From assembly GCF_040250305.1 (NCBI RefSeq), contig NZ_CP158190.1, positions 3,442,001 to 3,506,000 on the forward strand: DNA of 64,000 nt, written 5' to 3'. The stretch is from Peribacillus frigoritolerans. GTDB taxonomy: Bacteria > Bacillota > Bacilli > Bacillales > DSM-1321. Shown here one piece after another: positions 37,590 through 46,380 of the stretch. Position numbers and translations under genes: made by a program. The notes beneath the pieces are model-generated. The model saw only the letters and a program-made list of their open reading frames with translations, did not search any database and was not told the origin of the DNA. Numbering within the stretch: position 1 is the stretch's first letter; each line of letters begins with the position of its first letter.

Positions 37590-38882
37590 TCAAGGATATA
37601 ATCGATTTAATAGGCGTGGGAACGGGATGGTTTCACGGACATGCTCGACTCCACTGATCCATGCAACGGTGCGTTCTAATCCCAAACCGAAGCCTGAATG
37701 CGGTACAGAGCCATATTTTCTTAATTCCATATACCATTTGTAAGCATCCTCGCTCAAGCCATGCTCATTGATCCTCTGCTCAAGCAATTCCTGATCATGA
37801 ATCCGCTCTGAACCGCCAATTATTTCTCCATATCCTTCTGGAGCGATCAAATCGGCACAAAGAACGACTTCTTCCCTGTCAGGGTCTGGCTGCATATAAA
37901 AAGGTTTGATTTTGGTTGGGTAATGGGTTATGAAAACGGGCTTATCATAACTTTCCGCTATCGCAGTTTCGTGCGGAGCCCCAAAATCATCACCCCATTG
38001 GATATCATCAAATCCTTGTTCATGAAGGAACTTAATGGCTTCATCATATGTAATACGCGGGAAAGGAGCTTGAATTTGTTCAAGCTTCGCTATGTCACGG
38101 CCCAGTGTATTCAACTCAAGCTGACAGTTTTTCAATACGGATTGGACGATCGAAGAAACGAATTGCTCCTGAACCTCCAGGTTTTCTTTAAATTCGATAA
38201 AAGCCATTTCTGGTTCAATCATCCAGAACTCGATTAAATGTCGTCTTGTTTTGGATTTTTCTGCCCTGAAGGTAGGGCCAAATGAAAATACCTTACCAAG
38301 TGCCATGGCAGCCGCTTCCATATAGAGCTGACCACTTTGTGAAAGGTATGCATCCTCATCAAAGTACTTGGTCGCGAACAATTCACTCGTTCCCTCTGGC
38401 GCGCTTCCAGTTAAAATCGGGGGATCCACTTTAACGAAACCTTCTTCATTAAAGAATTCATATGTAGCTCGGATTATTTCATTCCGGATCTTCATGACTG
38501 CATGCTGCCGTTTTGAACGCAGCCACAAATGGCGGTTATCCATTAAGAATTCAGGACCATGCGCTTTTGGTGTAATGGGATAATCCAATGATTCATGAAT
38601 GATTTCAATATCTTTCACCTGTAGCTCAAAACCGAACGGCGAGCGTTCATCCTTTTGAATGACACCTGTTACATACAAGGATGACTCTTGCGAAACCGAT
38701 TTCGCACGAGCGAAAATTTCTTCACCCACATCAGCTTTCACGACCACACCTTGAATGAAACCAGAGCCATCACGGATTTGAAGGAAAGCAATTTTCCCAC
38801 TGGAACGTTTACTGGCAAGCCAGCCTCCAATGGTTACTTCTTGATCGACGAATTTGCTAGCATCTTTTATTGTAATTTTCAC
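37590..38882 (-). CDS. asnS: AsnS, asparaginyl-tRNA synthetase
   Basis: The 430-residue class IIb synthetase has an N-terminal OB-fold anticodon-binding domain (about 15-110) and the class II core with motif 2 [20 protein letters not shown] and motif 3 [13 protein letters not shown]. It charges tRNA-Asn with asparagine. The GTG at 38882 has GGAGG eight bases upstream and gives the usual length. A good SigA promoter lies 51 bases upstream. No T-box leader is present. Confidence 0.95.
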   Translation of the reverse strand: MKITIKDASKFVDQEVTIGGWLASKRSSGKIAFLQIRDGSGFIQGVVVKADVGEEIFARAKSVSQESSLYVTGVIQKDERSPFGFELQVKDIEIIHESLDYPITPKAHGPEFLMDNRHLWLRSKRQHAVMKIRNEIIRATYEFFNEEGFVKVDPPILTGSAPEGTSELFATKYFDEDAYLSQSGQLYMEAAAMALGKVFSFGPTFRAEKSKTRRHLIEFWMIEPEMAFIEFKENLEVQEQFVSSIVQSVLKNCQLELNTLGRDIAKLEQIQAPFPRITYDEAIKFLHEQGFDDIQWGDDFGAPHETAIAESYDKPVFITHYPTKIKPFYMQPDPDREEVVLCADLIAPEGYGEIIGGSERIHDQELLEQRINEHGLSEDAYKWYMELRKYGSVPHSGFGLGLERTVAWISGVEHVRETIPFPRLLNRLYP

Positions 38883-38932
38883 GGAATTTACCTCCAAAAA
38901 TAACTTAACTTACTAATGAATTTACTCTACTT

Positions 38933-38961
38933 ATTATACCTATAGCCCTGCTTACAAGCAA
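38933..38961 (-). promoter_or_regulatory. asnS promoter
   Basis: On the minus strand, TTGCTT (38956-38961) and TATAAT (38933-38938) are 17 bases apart. Confidence 0.8.
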
Positions 38962-39080
38962 ATAAATCAATTGAAGCGGAGGTTCCATGCCTTTTATATC
39001 ATTCTTATTATGTTTTTTAGTGTATTCGCTAGATTACATGGTGGTTTACTATTCACGAACGCCCATGCTCTTACAGTAAA

Positions 39081-39095
39081 ATCATCGTATATGAT
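39081..39095. promoter_or_regulatory. outlying operator-like site
   Basis: ATCATCGTATATGAT resembles the island operator ATCATATATGAT with three bases inserted between the half-sites. It may be an auxiliary site or a coincidence. Confidence 0.35.
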
Positions 39096-39247
39096 ATCGA
39101 TTGACTTTTCCATTTCCTAAACAAATTAACGAATGGTAATCATGAAATCCTAGCTTCATACTAACTATATGTTCAAGGCATTTTTCTATTGAAACACCTC
39201 TTTTTTCTAACATTTTTTGTCTAATTATACTGAATAATCTAAATATG

Positions 39248-39276
39248 TTGAACTTAAGCAAAAAATCATATACGAT
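39248..39276 (+). promoter_or_regulatory. promoter of the hpaG1-hpaG2-hpaF operon
   Basis: TTGAAC (39248-39253), 17 bases, then TACGAT (39271-39276). The -10 element lies inside the first operator palindrome, so a bound regulator would exclude polymerase. Confidence 0.6.
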
Positions 39277-39288
39277 ATCATATATGAT
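39265..39288. promoter_or_regulatory. tandem operator palindromes of the hpa operon
   Basis: ATCATATACGAT (39265-39276) is directly followed by ATCATATATGAT (39277-39288). The second is identical to sites at the gntR gene 11.4 kb away. They cover the -10 element and the start of transcription, as expected for a GntR-type repressor site. Confidence 0.7.
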
Positions 39289-39315
39289 TAATAAAAAATC
39301 AAGGGGTGAGTGTCC

Positions 39316-40104
39316 ATGACAAAAGCAAGAGTGAAGCTCATTGAGTCAGATTATTCAGAAGAAATCGAAATACTGTCGAACCGCTACATATTAATGAATG
39401 GTGATAAGTATGAGGTATCACAAATCAAGTTGGATAACCCTATTTCAGGAACGGTATATGGAACATTATTAAACTATAAAGGATCATTGGAAGCATTGAA
39501 GGGAAAGCTCGACCATCCTCCCTATAATGAACCTCCTAAAGGGCCGATCCTTTATATTAAACCTAGAAACACATTTTCTTCTTTTTCAAATCCAGTTCCC
39601 CTTCCAAACAGCATACCTGAATTGGAAATCGGGGCAGCACTTGGAATTGTAATTGGTAAAACGGCCACAAGAGTCAAGAAAGAACATGCATTGGATTATA
39701 TAGAAGGATTTACGATTGCCAATGATATCAGCATTCCTCATGAAAGCTTTTTCCGCCCTGCGATCCGCCATAAAGCGCGTGATGGATTTTGCCCGATCGG
39801 TCCCTGGGTCGTATCCAAGGAATCGATATCCAACCCCGATTCTTTAGGAATCCGTGTATATATAAATGGAGAGCTAAAGCAAGAAAATTCAACTTCAAAT
39901 TTAATTCGCTCCATATCCCGCCTTATTGAGGATGTAACAGACTTCATGACTTTGAGTACAGGTGACGTCCTTCTAGTTGGAGTTCCAGAGAATGCACCGC
40001 TGGCAAAAGCCAATGATCATGTCAGAATAGAAATTGATGAAATCGGATATTTGGAAAATACAATCATTTCCGAGGAAAAACTATCACTGGAGGGGATTTT
40101 ATGA
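39316..40104 (+). CDS. HpaG N-terminal-type subunit (FAH family), homoprotocatechuate pathway
   Basis: The 262-residue protein belongs to the fumarylacetoacetate-hydrolase fold and resembles the N-terminal half of enterobacterial HpaG/HpcE. That enzyme decarboxylates 5-oxopent-3-ene-1,2,5-tricarboxylate and isomerises the product. Visible segments are LEIGAALGIVIGK, GFTIANDISIPHES and RDGFCPIGPWV. Where the C-terminal-type subunit has Glu-x-Glu metal ligands before VVIGK, this protein has Gly/Ala at the aligned places. The ATG at 39316 follows AAGGGGTGAG. Its stop overlaps the next gene (ATGA), indicating a two-subunit enzyme. Confidence 0.8.
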   Translation: MTKARVKLIESDYSEEIEILSNRYILMNGDKYEVSQIKLDNPISGTVYGTLLNYKGSLEALKGKLDHPPYNEPPKGPILYIKPRNTFSSFSNPVPLPNSIPELEIGAALGIVIGKTATRVKKEHALDYIEGFTIANDISIPHESFFRPAIRHKARDGFCPIGPWVVSKESISNPDSLGIRVYINGELKQENSTSNLIRSISRLIEDVTDFMTLSTGDVLLVGVPENAPLAKANDHVRIEIDEIGYLENTIISEEKLSLEGIL

Positions 40105-40889
40105 AGAGAGCACGTGTAGCCTATGCAGGTGCCATACATCCAGCATTTGAATATCATGGCCAGCTCCAATTGGCGGATGGCCGGATTGTCAATGAGCAGG
40201 ATGTTGTCTGGCTTCCCCCAGTGGAACCACGAACTGTCTTCGCGCTTGGCTTGAATTATGCAGACCATGCGAAGGAGCTTGCTTTTAAAGCCCCGGAAGA
40301 ACCCCTTGCGTTCTTAAAAGGCCCCAATACCTTTATCGGCCACCGGGGACAGACAAAGCGGCCTGCTGATGCAGCTTTTATGCATTATGAATGTGAACTG
40401 GCAGTCGTCATCGGGAAAAAGGCGAAGAACATAAAAAAGGAAGAAGCCTTTATGTATGTAAGTGGATATACGGTTGCAAATGATTATGCAATACGGGATT
40501 ATCTGGAGAATTACTACCGGCCAAACTTAAAGGTCAAAAATCGCGATACCTGCACCCCCATTGGACCTTGGCTAGTCGATGCCGAAGATATTCCAGATCC
40601 TTCGAATCTTGCCATCAAAACTTACGTCAACGGAAAATTGACTCAGCAAGGCAACACGAAAGACATGATTTTCGGCATTGCTGATTTAATTGAATATTTC
40701 AGCAGCTTCATGACATTGAGTCCAGGCGATATCATTTTGACAGGCACACCTGAAGGATTGGCGGATACTGCTGTAGGCGATGAAATCATCACTGAAATTG
40801 AAGGAATCGGGAAACTCGTCAGCACAATAGTCGGTGACGATGCATTTACTGAAGGCGGGGATCGGCCGCATCTAAAAATCCATAATTAA
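40101..40889 (+). CDS. HpaG C-terminal-type subunit (FAH family)
   Basis: The 262-residue partner of the preceding protein has the full FAH metal site: HYECELAVVIGKKAKN gives the two Glu ligands and VANDYAIRD the Asp. RDTCTPIGPWL, SSFMTLSPGDIILTGTP and GEIITEIEGIGKL-like ending (DEIITEIEGIGKL) are typical. It matches the C-terminal half of HpaG. The start overlaps the previous stop by four bases, and GGAGGGG lies seven bases before the ATG. It should act in the cytosol on the ring-cleavage product. Confidence 0.85.
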   Translation: MKRARVAYAGAIHPAFEYHGQLQLADGRIVNEQDVVWLPPVEPRTVFALGLNYADHAKELAFKAPEEPLAFLKGPNTFIGHRGQTKRPADAAFMHYECELAVVIGKKAKNIKKEEAFMYVSGYTVANDYAIRDYLENYYRPNLKVKNRDTCTPIGPWLVDAEDIPDPSNLAIKTYVNGKLTQQGNTKDMIFGIADLIEYFSSFMTLSPGDIILTGTPEGLADTAVGDEIITEIEGIGKLVSTIVGDDAFTEGGDRPHLKIHN

Positions 40890-40906
40890 CAGAAGGGACT
40901 AATCAC

Positions 40907-41293
40907 ATGCCTCATATTATTATTGAATATACGGATAATATCAAAGATGAAATCCAGATTGATGGCTTATTAAGGAAGGTGAATGATGTACTGATATCTT
41001 ATCCTTCCATCTTTCCAATTGGCGGCATTCGATCCCGGGCCATTGAATTGAAGCATTATCGTGTTGCCGATGGTACAGAGGATGATGCCTTTGTTCATGC
41101 CATCCTAAAAATTGGTGCTGGACGCCAGGACAGTGATAAAACCAAAGTATGTGACCAACTATTCAAAACGATGGAATCCCATTTGGCATCCCTCTTTTCA
41201 AAAAGATATCTTGCACTCTCCATGGAACTTACGGAATTCAGTGATTTTGGCACATATAAAAAGAATAATATCCATGATCGATACAATAAATGA
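40907..41293 (+). CDS. hpaF: HpaF-like 5-carboxymethyl-2-hydroxymuconate isomerase
   Basis: The 128-residue protein is of the CHMI branch of the tautomerase superfamily. It starts Met-Pro-His, so the catalytic Pro becomes N-terminal after Met removal. GGIRSRAIELKHYRVADG contains the conserved substrate-binding arginines. It isomerises 5-carboxymethyl-2-hydroxymuconate before decarboxylation by HpaG. It is the third gene of the hpaG operon (17 bases after hpaG2), followed by a terminator. Confidence 0.88.
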   Translation: MPHIIIEYTDNIKDEIQIDGLLRKVNDVLISYPSIFPIGGIRSRAIELKHYRVADGTEDDAFVHAILKIGAGRQDSDKTKVCDQLFKTMESHLASLFSKRYLALSMELTEFSDFGTYKKNNIHDRYNK

Positions 41294-41306
41294 ACAAGAT
41301 TCCATA

Positions 41307-41345
41307 TTTAAAGGCCTTCCACATCATTGGGGAGGCCTTTAAATT
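41307..41345. terminator. bidirectional terminator between hpaF and hpaB
   Basis: The stem TTTAAAGGCCT/AGGCCTTTAAA has a 14-base loop and lies between the convergent genes. Confidence 0.85.
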
Positions 41346-41371
41346 ATAATGTTTTGCCACTGCTGCCGCGC

Positions 41372-42844
41372 TCAGTTGATTTCTGCAAGGTTTTCAGTAC
41401 GGTTCAAGAACTCCTTGACACGATCCACATATTCCTGTTTATCATAGCCGTTATATAAAGCACTCGCCATACGGACCGGATCTCCAAAAAAGAATCTTTC
41501 GTACAGCGTTTGCCTGGATCCAAATGAACTCATGCATACATCCCATGCGAGACGATACAATTTGACCCTGTCATATGCTCCACCATTCGCAGCTTGAAGA
41601 TATTTATCCAAATCCGGTCGAAGCTCCGAATTGAAATCGGCTTCATTTGGAATCGCCATTAAGCCGCTAGCTCCAAGAAGCTGCATTATTTCACTGAATC
41701 TAGGGTAAATCTTCGGATAATAATTACGGGCAATGTTTAATGGTGTAAAATCAGGTGTCATCATTCCCCATTTATCCAATTTCGCGTTTGCCTCCGAAGC
41801 TGTTATGAAAGCCTTTAGCGTTTCAAGCGCCATGATGACTTCCGAGATTTTCTCCTGAACATGCTGGTATTGCCCGATATTGATGGTTTCCGCCATAAGT
41901 TGTAAAATCCCCAGAATGAACTCGGTTTTGGCGATATTCTTCGATACCACCTGATGGGTCATATGAACAACTGCATTGCTTTCATTATAAGCCTGGTTAC
42001 AAATTCCGACATCCCCATATGCAAATACCCGATTCCAAGGAACGACTACATCATCAAAAACGATAATCGTATCCATCTCCTCAAATCGTGAACCAAGTGG
42101 ATGATCAAAATGTGATTTGCCATAGTCGAATGATTCACGACAGATGAATTTCAACCCCGGTGTATTATTTGGTATGGAGAATGCGAATGCATAAGGGTTT
42201 TCTTCTTCTGATTGTTTTAGCAATGTCGAAGGGAAAACCATGATTTCATCCGTTATTCCTCCTTGTGTAGCTAATAATCTGGCTCCCTTTATAATAAGCC
42301 CTTCTGAATTCTTGCCAGCAATCCGTGCAGCGATGTAAGGGTCCGGAAGCTTTGCGGCACTAACTCCCCTATTAACCTGTGGTTGAATCAAGGTATGTGT
42401 CAACGACAAATCCTTTTCCCGGCAGAGCTCATAATAATCCTTCATATTTTTTGCAAATGCCGAATCCTGAGTGCCGAACATATCCGCTGCAGTACCGTAC
42501 GCCATCATCCCACTGTTGATATAATCAGGGGAACGTCCCATCATTCCATTATTATGTCTTGCCCATTCTTGAATCATCATCCTCCTTTTTTCAAGGTCTT
42601 CCTTAGTCCGCGGCTGCATGAATGAGGTCCCTACTCTTTCGTTTGAAGTTGGTGAAATATAAGTCATGATGTCATTTTTCGCGGTATCATGCTGCAAATC
42701 ATATAATTCAGCCTGTGTTTTCATGACCCCTTTAAAAGCTGGGTGTTGACTGATCTTATCTTTTACTTGCTCTCCATTGATCCATACATTCGCCTTTGCT
42801 TTGTCTACCCTATCGATATATTCTTTACCTGTTTTAGCCGGCAT
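41372..42844 (-). CDS. hpaB: HpaB, oxygenase component of 4-hydroxyphenylacetate 3-monooxygenase
   Basis: The 490-residue protein is of the HpaB/PvcC/4-hydroxybutyryl-CoA dehydratase family and uses reduced FAD and oxygen to convert 4-hydroxyphenylacetate to 3,4-dihydroxyphenylacetate. Conserved stretches are EYIDRVDKAKANVWINGE, YISPTSNERVGTSF, RSPDYINSG and FDDVVVPWNRVFAYGDV. It needs a separate flavin reductase (HpaC), which is not in this window. It is transcribed alone, divergently from the LysR gene. The ATG follows AAGGGGG (eight bases). Confidence 0.9.
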   Translation of the reverse strand: MPAKTGKEYIDRVDKAKANVWINGEQVKDKISQHPAFKGVMKTQAELYDLQHDTAKNDIMTYISPTSNERVGTSFMQPRTKEDLEKRRMMIQEWARHNNGMMGRSPDYINSGMMAYGTAADMFGTQDSAFAKNMKDYYELCREKDLSLTHTLIQPQVNRGVSAAKLPDPYIAARIAGKNSEGLIIKGARLLATQGGITDEIMVFPSTLLKQSEEENPYAFAFSIPNNTPGLKFICRESFDYGKSHFDHPLGSRFEEMDTIIVFDDVVVPWNRVFAYGDVGICNQAYNESNAVVHMTHQVVSKNIAKTEFILGILQLMAETINIGQYQHVQEKISEVIMALETLKAFITASEANAKLDKWGMMTPDFTPLNIARNYYPKIYPRFSEIMQLLGASGLMAIPNEADFNSELRPDLDKYLQAANGGAYDRVKLYRLAWDVCMSSFGSRQTLYERFFFGDPVRMASALYNGYDKQEYVDRVKEFLNRTENLAEIN

Positions 42845-42873
42845 GCTTGCATCCCCCTTAAAAATCGATATAA

Positions 42874-42888
42874 ATGAAGCGCTTACAA
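42874..42888 (-). promoter_or_regulatory. imperfect CcpA (cre)-like site before hpaB
   Basis: On the minus strand TTGTAAGCGCTTCAT matches the cre core TGTAAGCGCTTTCA except for one missing base in the right arm. It lies in the hpaB leader, where CcpA could act as a roadblock. The deviation makes this uncertain. Confidence 0.35.
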
Positions 42889-42920
42889 TTAAATAAATTC
42901 CAAATATTTAATTAATTCCT

Positions 42921-42944
42921 ATAACAAAATATACCATGTGTTAT
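42921..42944. promoter_or_regulatory. candidate LysR-type operator
   Basis: ATAACA and TGTTAT form an inverted repeat with 12 bases between, in the space shared by the divergent hpaB and LysR genes. Such dyads are common LysR binding sites. The assignment rests on location and symmetry only. Confidence 0.45.
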
Positions 42945-43009
42945 GATATATATAAAATACTTTAAAAATTCAAAATGTATATGTAAATCATATGTATGAG
43001 GTGTATATA

Positions 43010-43879
43010 ATGGACATCCGGCAGTTAAAATATTTTGTGACAATCGTTCAGGAAGAACAAGTAACCAAAGCCGCAAAAAAATTACATATGGCTCAACCGC
43101 CTCTTAGCCAGCAACTTAAATTAATGGAAATGGAAATCGGTGAAAAACTTTTCGATCGGAATGGAAAGAAACTTGAACTCACAGAAACTGGCAAGGTCCT
43201 TTATAAAAAAGCTGAAGCTCTATTGAATCAGTTTGAAGAAACACTTCTGGAAGTGAAGGAAGTCAGTAAAGGGGTAAAGGGCACTCTTTCCATAGGCTCT
43301 GTAAAAACTTGCTTTTCTTACATTCCGCAAAGGATGAGAACCTTTAGAGTTAAATACCCTGACATACGTTTCAAGTTAATGGAAGGTGATACGTTCCGTT
43401 TGACAGAAGGGTTAATAAACAGGGAAATCGAGTTGGCCATTGTACGGCTTCCTATTAACGGTAAGCAATTCTCATCAATTAACCTTCCGCCGGAAGATTT
43501 TGTGCTTGTCACCCCAAAAGATTGGGATATCCCAGACTCCATCGAATTCAAACAAATCAAAGAATATCCCCTCTTATTGCTGCATAGGGTAAGCGGTCAA
43601 GGTACTTACGAACTTATAGTGAATGAATGCTTCAGACATGGATTTGATCCTACGATTGTATGTGAATGTCCTGATGCTGCAATGATATTATCTTTAGTGA
43701 AGGAAGGAATAGGCGCTACCATCATGCCACGTACCACATCCAAATCGTTTTCAACCCAAGGGATAAAAATAGTCGAATTGATAGATTGTGAAGTACAATC
43801 GGAAGCCGCCCTTATTTGGCTAGAAGAACGCTATCTTTCCAAAGGCGCCGTCAAATTTCTAGAAACTTTTTCTGAATGA
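43010..43879 (+). CDS. LysR-family transcriptional regulator
   Basis: The 289-residue protein has an N-terminal winged helix-turn-helix (MDIRQLKYFVTIVQEEQVTK, then LHMAQPPLSQQLKLME) and a periplasmic-binding-protein-like effector domain (about 90-289). It diverges from hpaB and probably controls it in response to an aromatic acid. The ATG at 43010 has GAGGTG six bases upstream; the frame extends six codons further without need. It converges on the symporter gene. Confidence 0.9.
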   Translation: MDIRQLKYFVTIVQEEQVTKAAKKLHMAQPPLSQQLKLMEMEIGEKLFDRNGKKLELTETGKVLYKKAEALLNQFEETLLEVKEVSKGVKGTLSIGSVKTCFSYIPQRMRTFRVKYPDIRFKLMEGDTFRLTEGLINREIELAIVRLPINGKQFSSINLPPEDFVLVTPKDWDIPDSIEFKQIKEYPLLLLHRVSGQGTYELIVNECFRHGFDPTIVCECPDAAMILSLVKEGIGATIMPRTTSKSFSTQGIKIVELIDCEVQSEAALIWLEERYLSKGAVKFLETFSE

Positions 43880-44046
43880 ATGGCCAGTTATCCTTAAATC
43901 TTCATTTCATTTGCACCTTTTCTAATAATCTATGGTGTTGGTTTGAATTTCTATTTCAATGAAAAGATAAAAAACAACCTGGATGGCTGCTTTTTAAAAT
44001 CGATTCACAAGTTCGATGACCTGCCCTTTATTTATAGGCATATCAT

Positions 44047-45612
44047 TCAATGTCGCAAAACACCCTTAACATCATGACCGGTATTGGACTTTACGAGGAT
44101 TTCATTATAATTGTCTTTTGTAACCGTTTTAAAACCAGTCCTGCGATTACCGATCAGGGCACCTAAATAGCATGCGAGGAATCCAAGCGGAATGGAAACG
44201 ATTCCTGGTGAATTCAAAGGGAAAATCGGGTCACCTGTCATAATGGTTGCTCCGGGGACCGGGTTCCAGACATTTGGACTGAGGGCCACGAGCAAAAGTG
44301 TACCAAAAAGACCTGTCATCATACCGACTATTGCTCCGGTTTTATTGAATTTTTTCCAATAGATAGTAAGAAGGATTACTGGCAAATTCGAACTGGCGGC
44401 CAATGTAAAGGCAATCGATGCCAGAAACGCTACATTGAATTCCTGCAGACCTAATGATAAAACAATCGCAAGTGCAGTCACACCAATGGAAGCCCATCTA
44501 GCCATCGTCATTTGCTGTTTTTCCGTCGCTTTTCCATCTTTTAATATTTCATTATAAAAATCATGTGAAAATGCCGTAGCACCTGTTAAAACGATTCCCG
44601 CAACAACTGCGAGTATCGTAGCAAAGGAAACGGCTGCAATAAAGGCGAATAAGATGTCCCCGCCCACAAGTTGGGCCAATAAAGGTGCAGCCATGTTACC
44701 CGCTGGATTAGCGTTCATGATATTCGATGTTCCGACCAACTTCGCAGCACCGAATCCGAGAAAAATGACCATGATATGAAAAGCACCCATAATCCACATC
44801 ACCCAAACAACAGACTTCCTTGCCACTTGTGCATTCGGGACAGTCAAAAAACGTATTAAAATGTGCGGTAGACCTGCCGTTCCCAGAATTAAGCCCAGGG
44901 ACAAGGAAGCTGCATCCCACCCACTGGCATATTTAATACCTGCCTTCAGGTAATCTGCACCCATGGGTGTCGCTGTTTTCATTTCCGTGAAAATTCCAAT
45001 GAAACTAAAATTCAACTTCCACATGACGATCATGAATAATATAAACACGCCGCCAATCAGCAGGATGGCTTTAATGATCTGCACCCAGCTCGTCGCCGTC
45101 ATCCCCCCAAATAGTACAAATACCAACATTACAATACCTACGATGATGACAGAGGTATTATACGGGATGTCTAAAAGCAATTTAAACAAAGCACCTGCCG
45201 CAACAAGTTGACCCAGCATGTACATGACTGATATCACCAAGGTATTAAAAGCGGTCACTCCCCGGACCTGTTTATATTTAAACCTTGTAGTCACCATATC
45301 AGCCAATGTGTATTTCCCTAAGTTCCTTAAAGGTTCAGCCACCAGGAATAACACGACAAGGAATGAAACAAGTGCTCCGTACATCAGGAAAAATCCATCA
45401 TACCCCGTTAAGGAAAATGCTCCAATCAATCCTAAAAATGTGGAAGCCGACATAAAATCCCCAGCCAATGCAAGTCCATTTTGCCTAGCGGTCAAACCGC
45501 CCCCAGCCGTATAAAAAGAGCCTGCCGTTTTAGTTTTTTTGGAAGCGAAATACGTGATGAAAAGCGTACCTATCGACATTAGTGCAAAGAGAATAATAAC
45601 TGTCCAATTCAT
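44047..45612 (-). CDS. sodium:solute symporter (ActP/MctC-like)
   Basis: The 521-residue protein has about 13 membrane helices. Family motifs include GLALAGDFMSASTFLGLIGA near residue 47 and VFVLFGGMTATSWVQIIKA. Members with this sequence and a DUF485 partner import acetate or other monocarboxylates with sodium. The position inside the aromatic cluster suggests uptake of 4-hydroxyphenylacetate or a related acid; this is inference from context. The start follows the DUF485 stop by 3 bases. Confidence 0.88.
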   Translation of the reverse strand: MNWTVIILFALMSIGTLFITYFASKKTKTAGSFYTAGGGLTARQNGLALAGDFMSASTFLGLIGAFSLTGYDGFFLMYGALVSFLVVLFLVAEPLRNLGKYTLADMVTTRFKYKQVRGVTAFNTLVISVMYMLGQLVAAGALFKLLLDIPYNTSVIIVGIVMLVFVLFGGMTATSWVQIIKAILLIGGVFILFMIVMWKLNFSFIGIFTEMKTATPMGADYLKAGIKYASGWDAASLSLGLILGTAGLPHILIRFLTVPNAQVARKSVVWVMWIMGAFHIMVIFLGFGAAKLVGTSNIMNANPAGNMAAPLLAQLVGGDILFAFIAAVSFATILAVVAGIVLTGATAFSHDFYNEILKDGKATEKQQMTMARWASIGVTALAIVLSLGLQEFNVAFLASIAFTLAASSNLPVILLTIYWKKFNKTGAIVGMMTGLFGTLLLVALSPNVWNPVPGATIMTGDPIFPLNSPGIVSIPLGFLACYLGALIGNRRTGFKTVTKDNYNEILVKSNTGHDVKGVLRH

Positions 45613-45615
45613 GAA

Positions 45616-45954
45616 TCAAAGCCCTTCTTTCTCGATGATTTCTTTTATTTGTTCATCGATTCTTTCGGATTTCCTTACATATACGCTGCAAACCCATACA
45701 GACATAACCGTGATGGAAACACCGTACACCCACGCCCATGTTATGTCTCCAATGAAAGGGTGATCCAGGATATCAGTGTAAAAAACTAAGAAGGGCAAAA
45801 GCAGGGAATATCCCATAAAGAATATCGTATAAGGGATGACGAATTTCTTTTTATCGGAAAGCATATTCTGAAACTCTTTGGAAGCAACAATCCTTTCATA
45901 ATCCACTAGATTAGTTTGTTCCGAATCTTGAAGGTTTTTTTCCAACCGAACCAT
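45616..45954 (-). CDS. DUF485 membrane protein, symporter partner
   Basis: The 112-residue protein has two membrane helices (about 46-66 and 75-97) and the N-terminal DYERIVASKEFQNMLSDKK typical of DUF485/YjcH. Genes of this type are nearly always placed directly before ActP-like symporters, as here. The role of the protein is not established. The ATG at 45954 is preceded by AGAGGTG. Confidence 0.85.
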   Translation of the reverse strand: MVRLEKNLQDSEQTNLVDYERIVASKEFQNMLSDKKKFVIPYTIFFMGYSLLLPFLVFYTDILDHPFIGDITWAWVYGVSITVMSVWVCSVYVRKSERIDEQIKEIIEKEGL

Positions 45955-45966
45955 CTCTTCACACCT

Positions 45967-46161
45967 CTACTGATATTTATTTTTCAAAGGACGGTAGTAT
46001 TGAGCCTCTCCATTGTCAGAAATCCCCAAAAAATCCAAATAACTCATCTGCACAAGAAGGTCTAAGCCCATCCCTAAGCTTTCCGTACGCATTTTATCTA
46101 CCCGGTGACACTTACAGACAGGGCAGCAGTTAGTTCCCACTGCTGCCCTGTCCCAGACCAT
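45967..46161 (-). other. uncertain open frame before the DUF485 gene
   Basis: A 64-codon frame ends 12 bases before the DUF485 gene. Its last 40 codons (QMSYLDFLGISDNGEAQYYR and the following PLKNKYQ) look protein-like. The first part, with Cys12-Cys13-x2-Cys16, is the complement of a strong hairpin and is unlikely to be translated. No ribosome site supports any start. It could be a real short protein, or the end of a decayed gene. Confidence 0.3.
46117..46152. terminator. strong hairpin, probable terminator of the hpaD transcript
   Basis: The 13-bp stem GACAGGGCAGCAG/CTGCTGCCCTGTC has a 10-base loop. It has no clear T-run on either strand, so it may stop or stabilise the mRNA end. Confidence 0.5.
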
Positions 46162-46166
46162 ATCTT

Positions 46167-46363
46167 TTAGAAGGCTTGCACTTTCGCAATAGACTTGGCT
46201 CGCATATCCCTCATCCGTTTCGGCTTATTTATACTTTCACGTTTCAAATGATATCCATATCCATCTACCAGTTTTCCATCAACTATTCACCAATTGCACT
46301 AGCACCCTTTCGAAAAGACCAAGAGAGTCAATGTATGTTTTGCCGAAACACTCGATCATTCAT
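46167..46363 (-). pseudogene. possible decayed gene downstream of hpaD
   Basis: On the minus strand, an ATG at 46363 opens MNDRVFRQNIH then a stop. A continuing frame reads LSWSFRKGASAIGE then a stop. After a shift, VDGKLVDGYGYHLKRESINK and PKRMRDMRAKSIAKVQAF run to a stop at 46167. The pieces look protein-like and lie in order, suggesting a gene broken by two events. The family is not recognised, and chance is possible. Confidence 0.3.
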
Positions 46364-46380
46364 CCTGAATCCCGCTTTTT

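Larger units (their letters stand above)
38962..39315. other. left border of the catabolic island, regulatory region
   Basis: About 350 A/T-rich bases between the asnS promoter and hpaG1 contain no gene. They hold an isolated palindrome-like site (39081-39095) and, next to hpaG1, a promoter overlaid by two operator palindromes. No IS ends, tRNA or direct repeat marking the island border were seen. Confidence 0.6.

Noticed and set aside
38898..38990. T-box leader for asnS
   Set aside because: Only about 50 bases lie between the promoter and the start; no T-box sequence or specifier stem is present.
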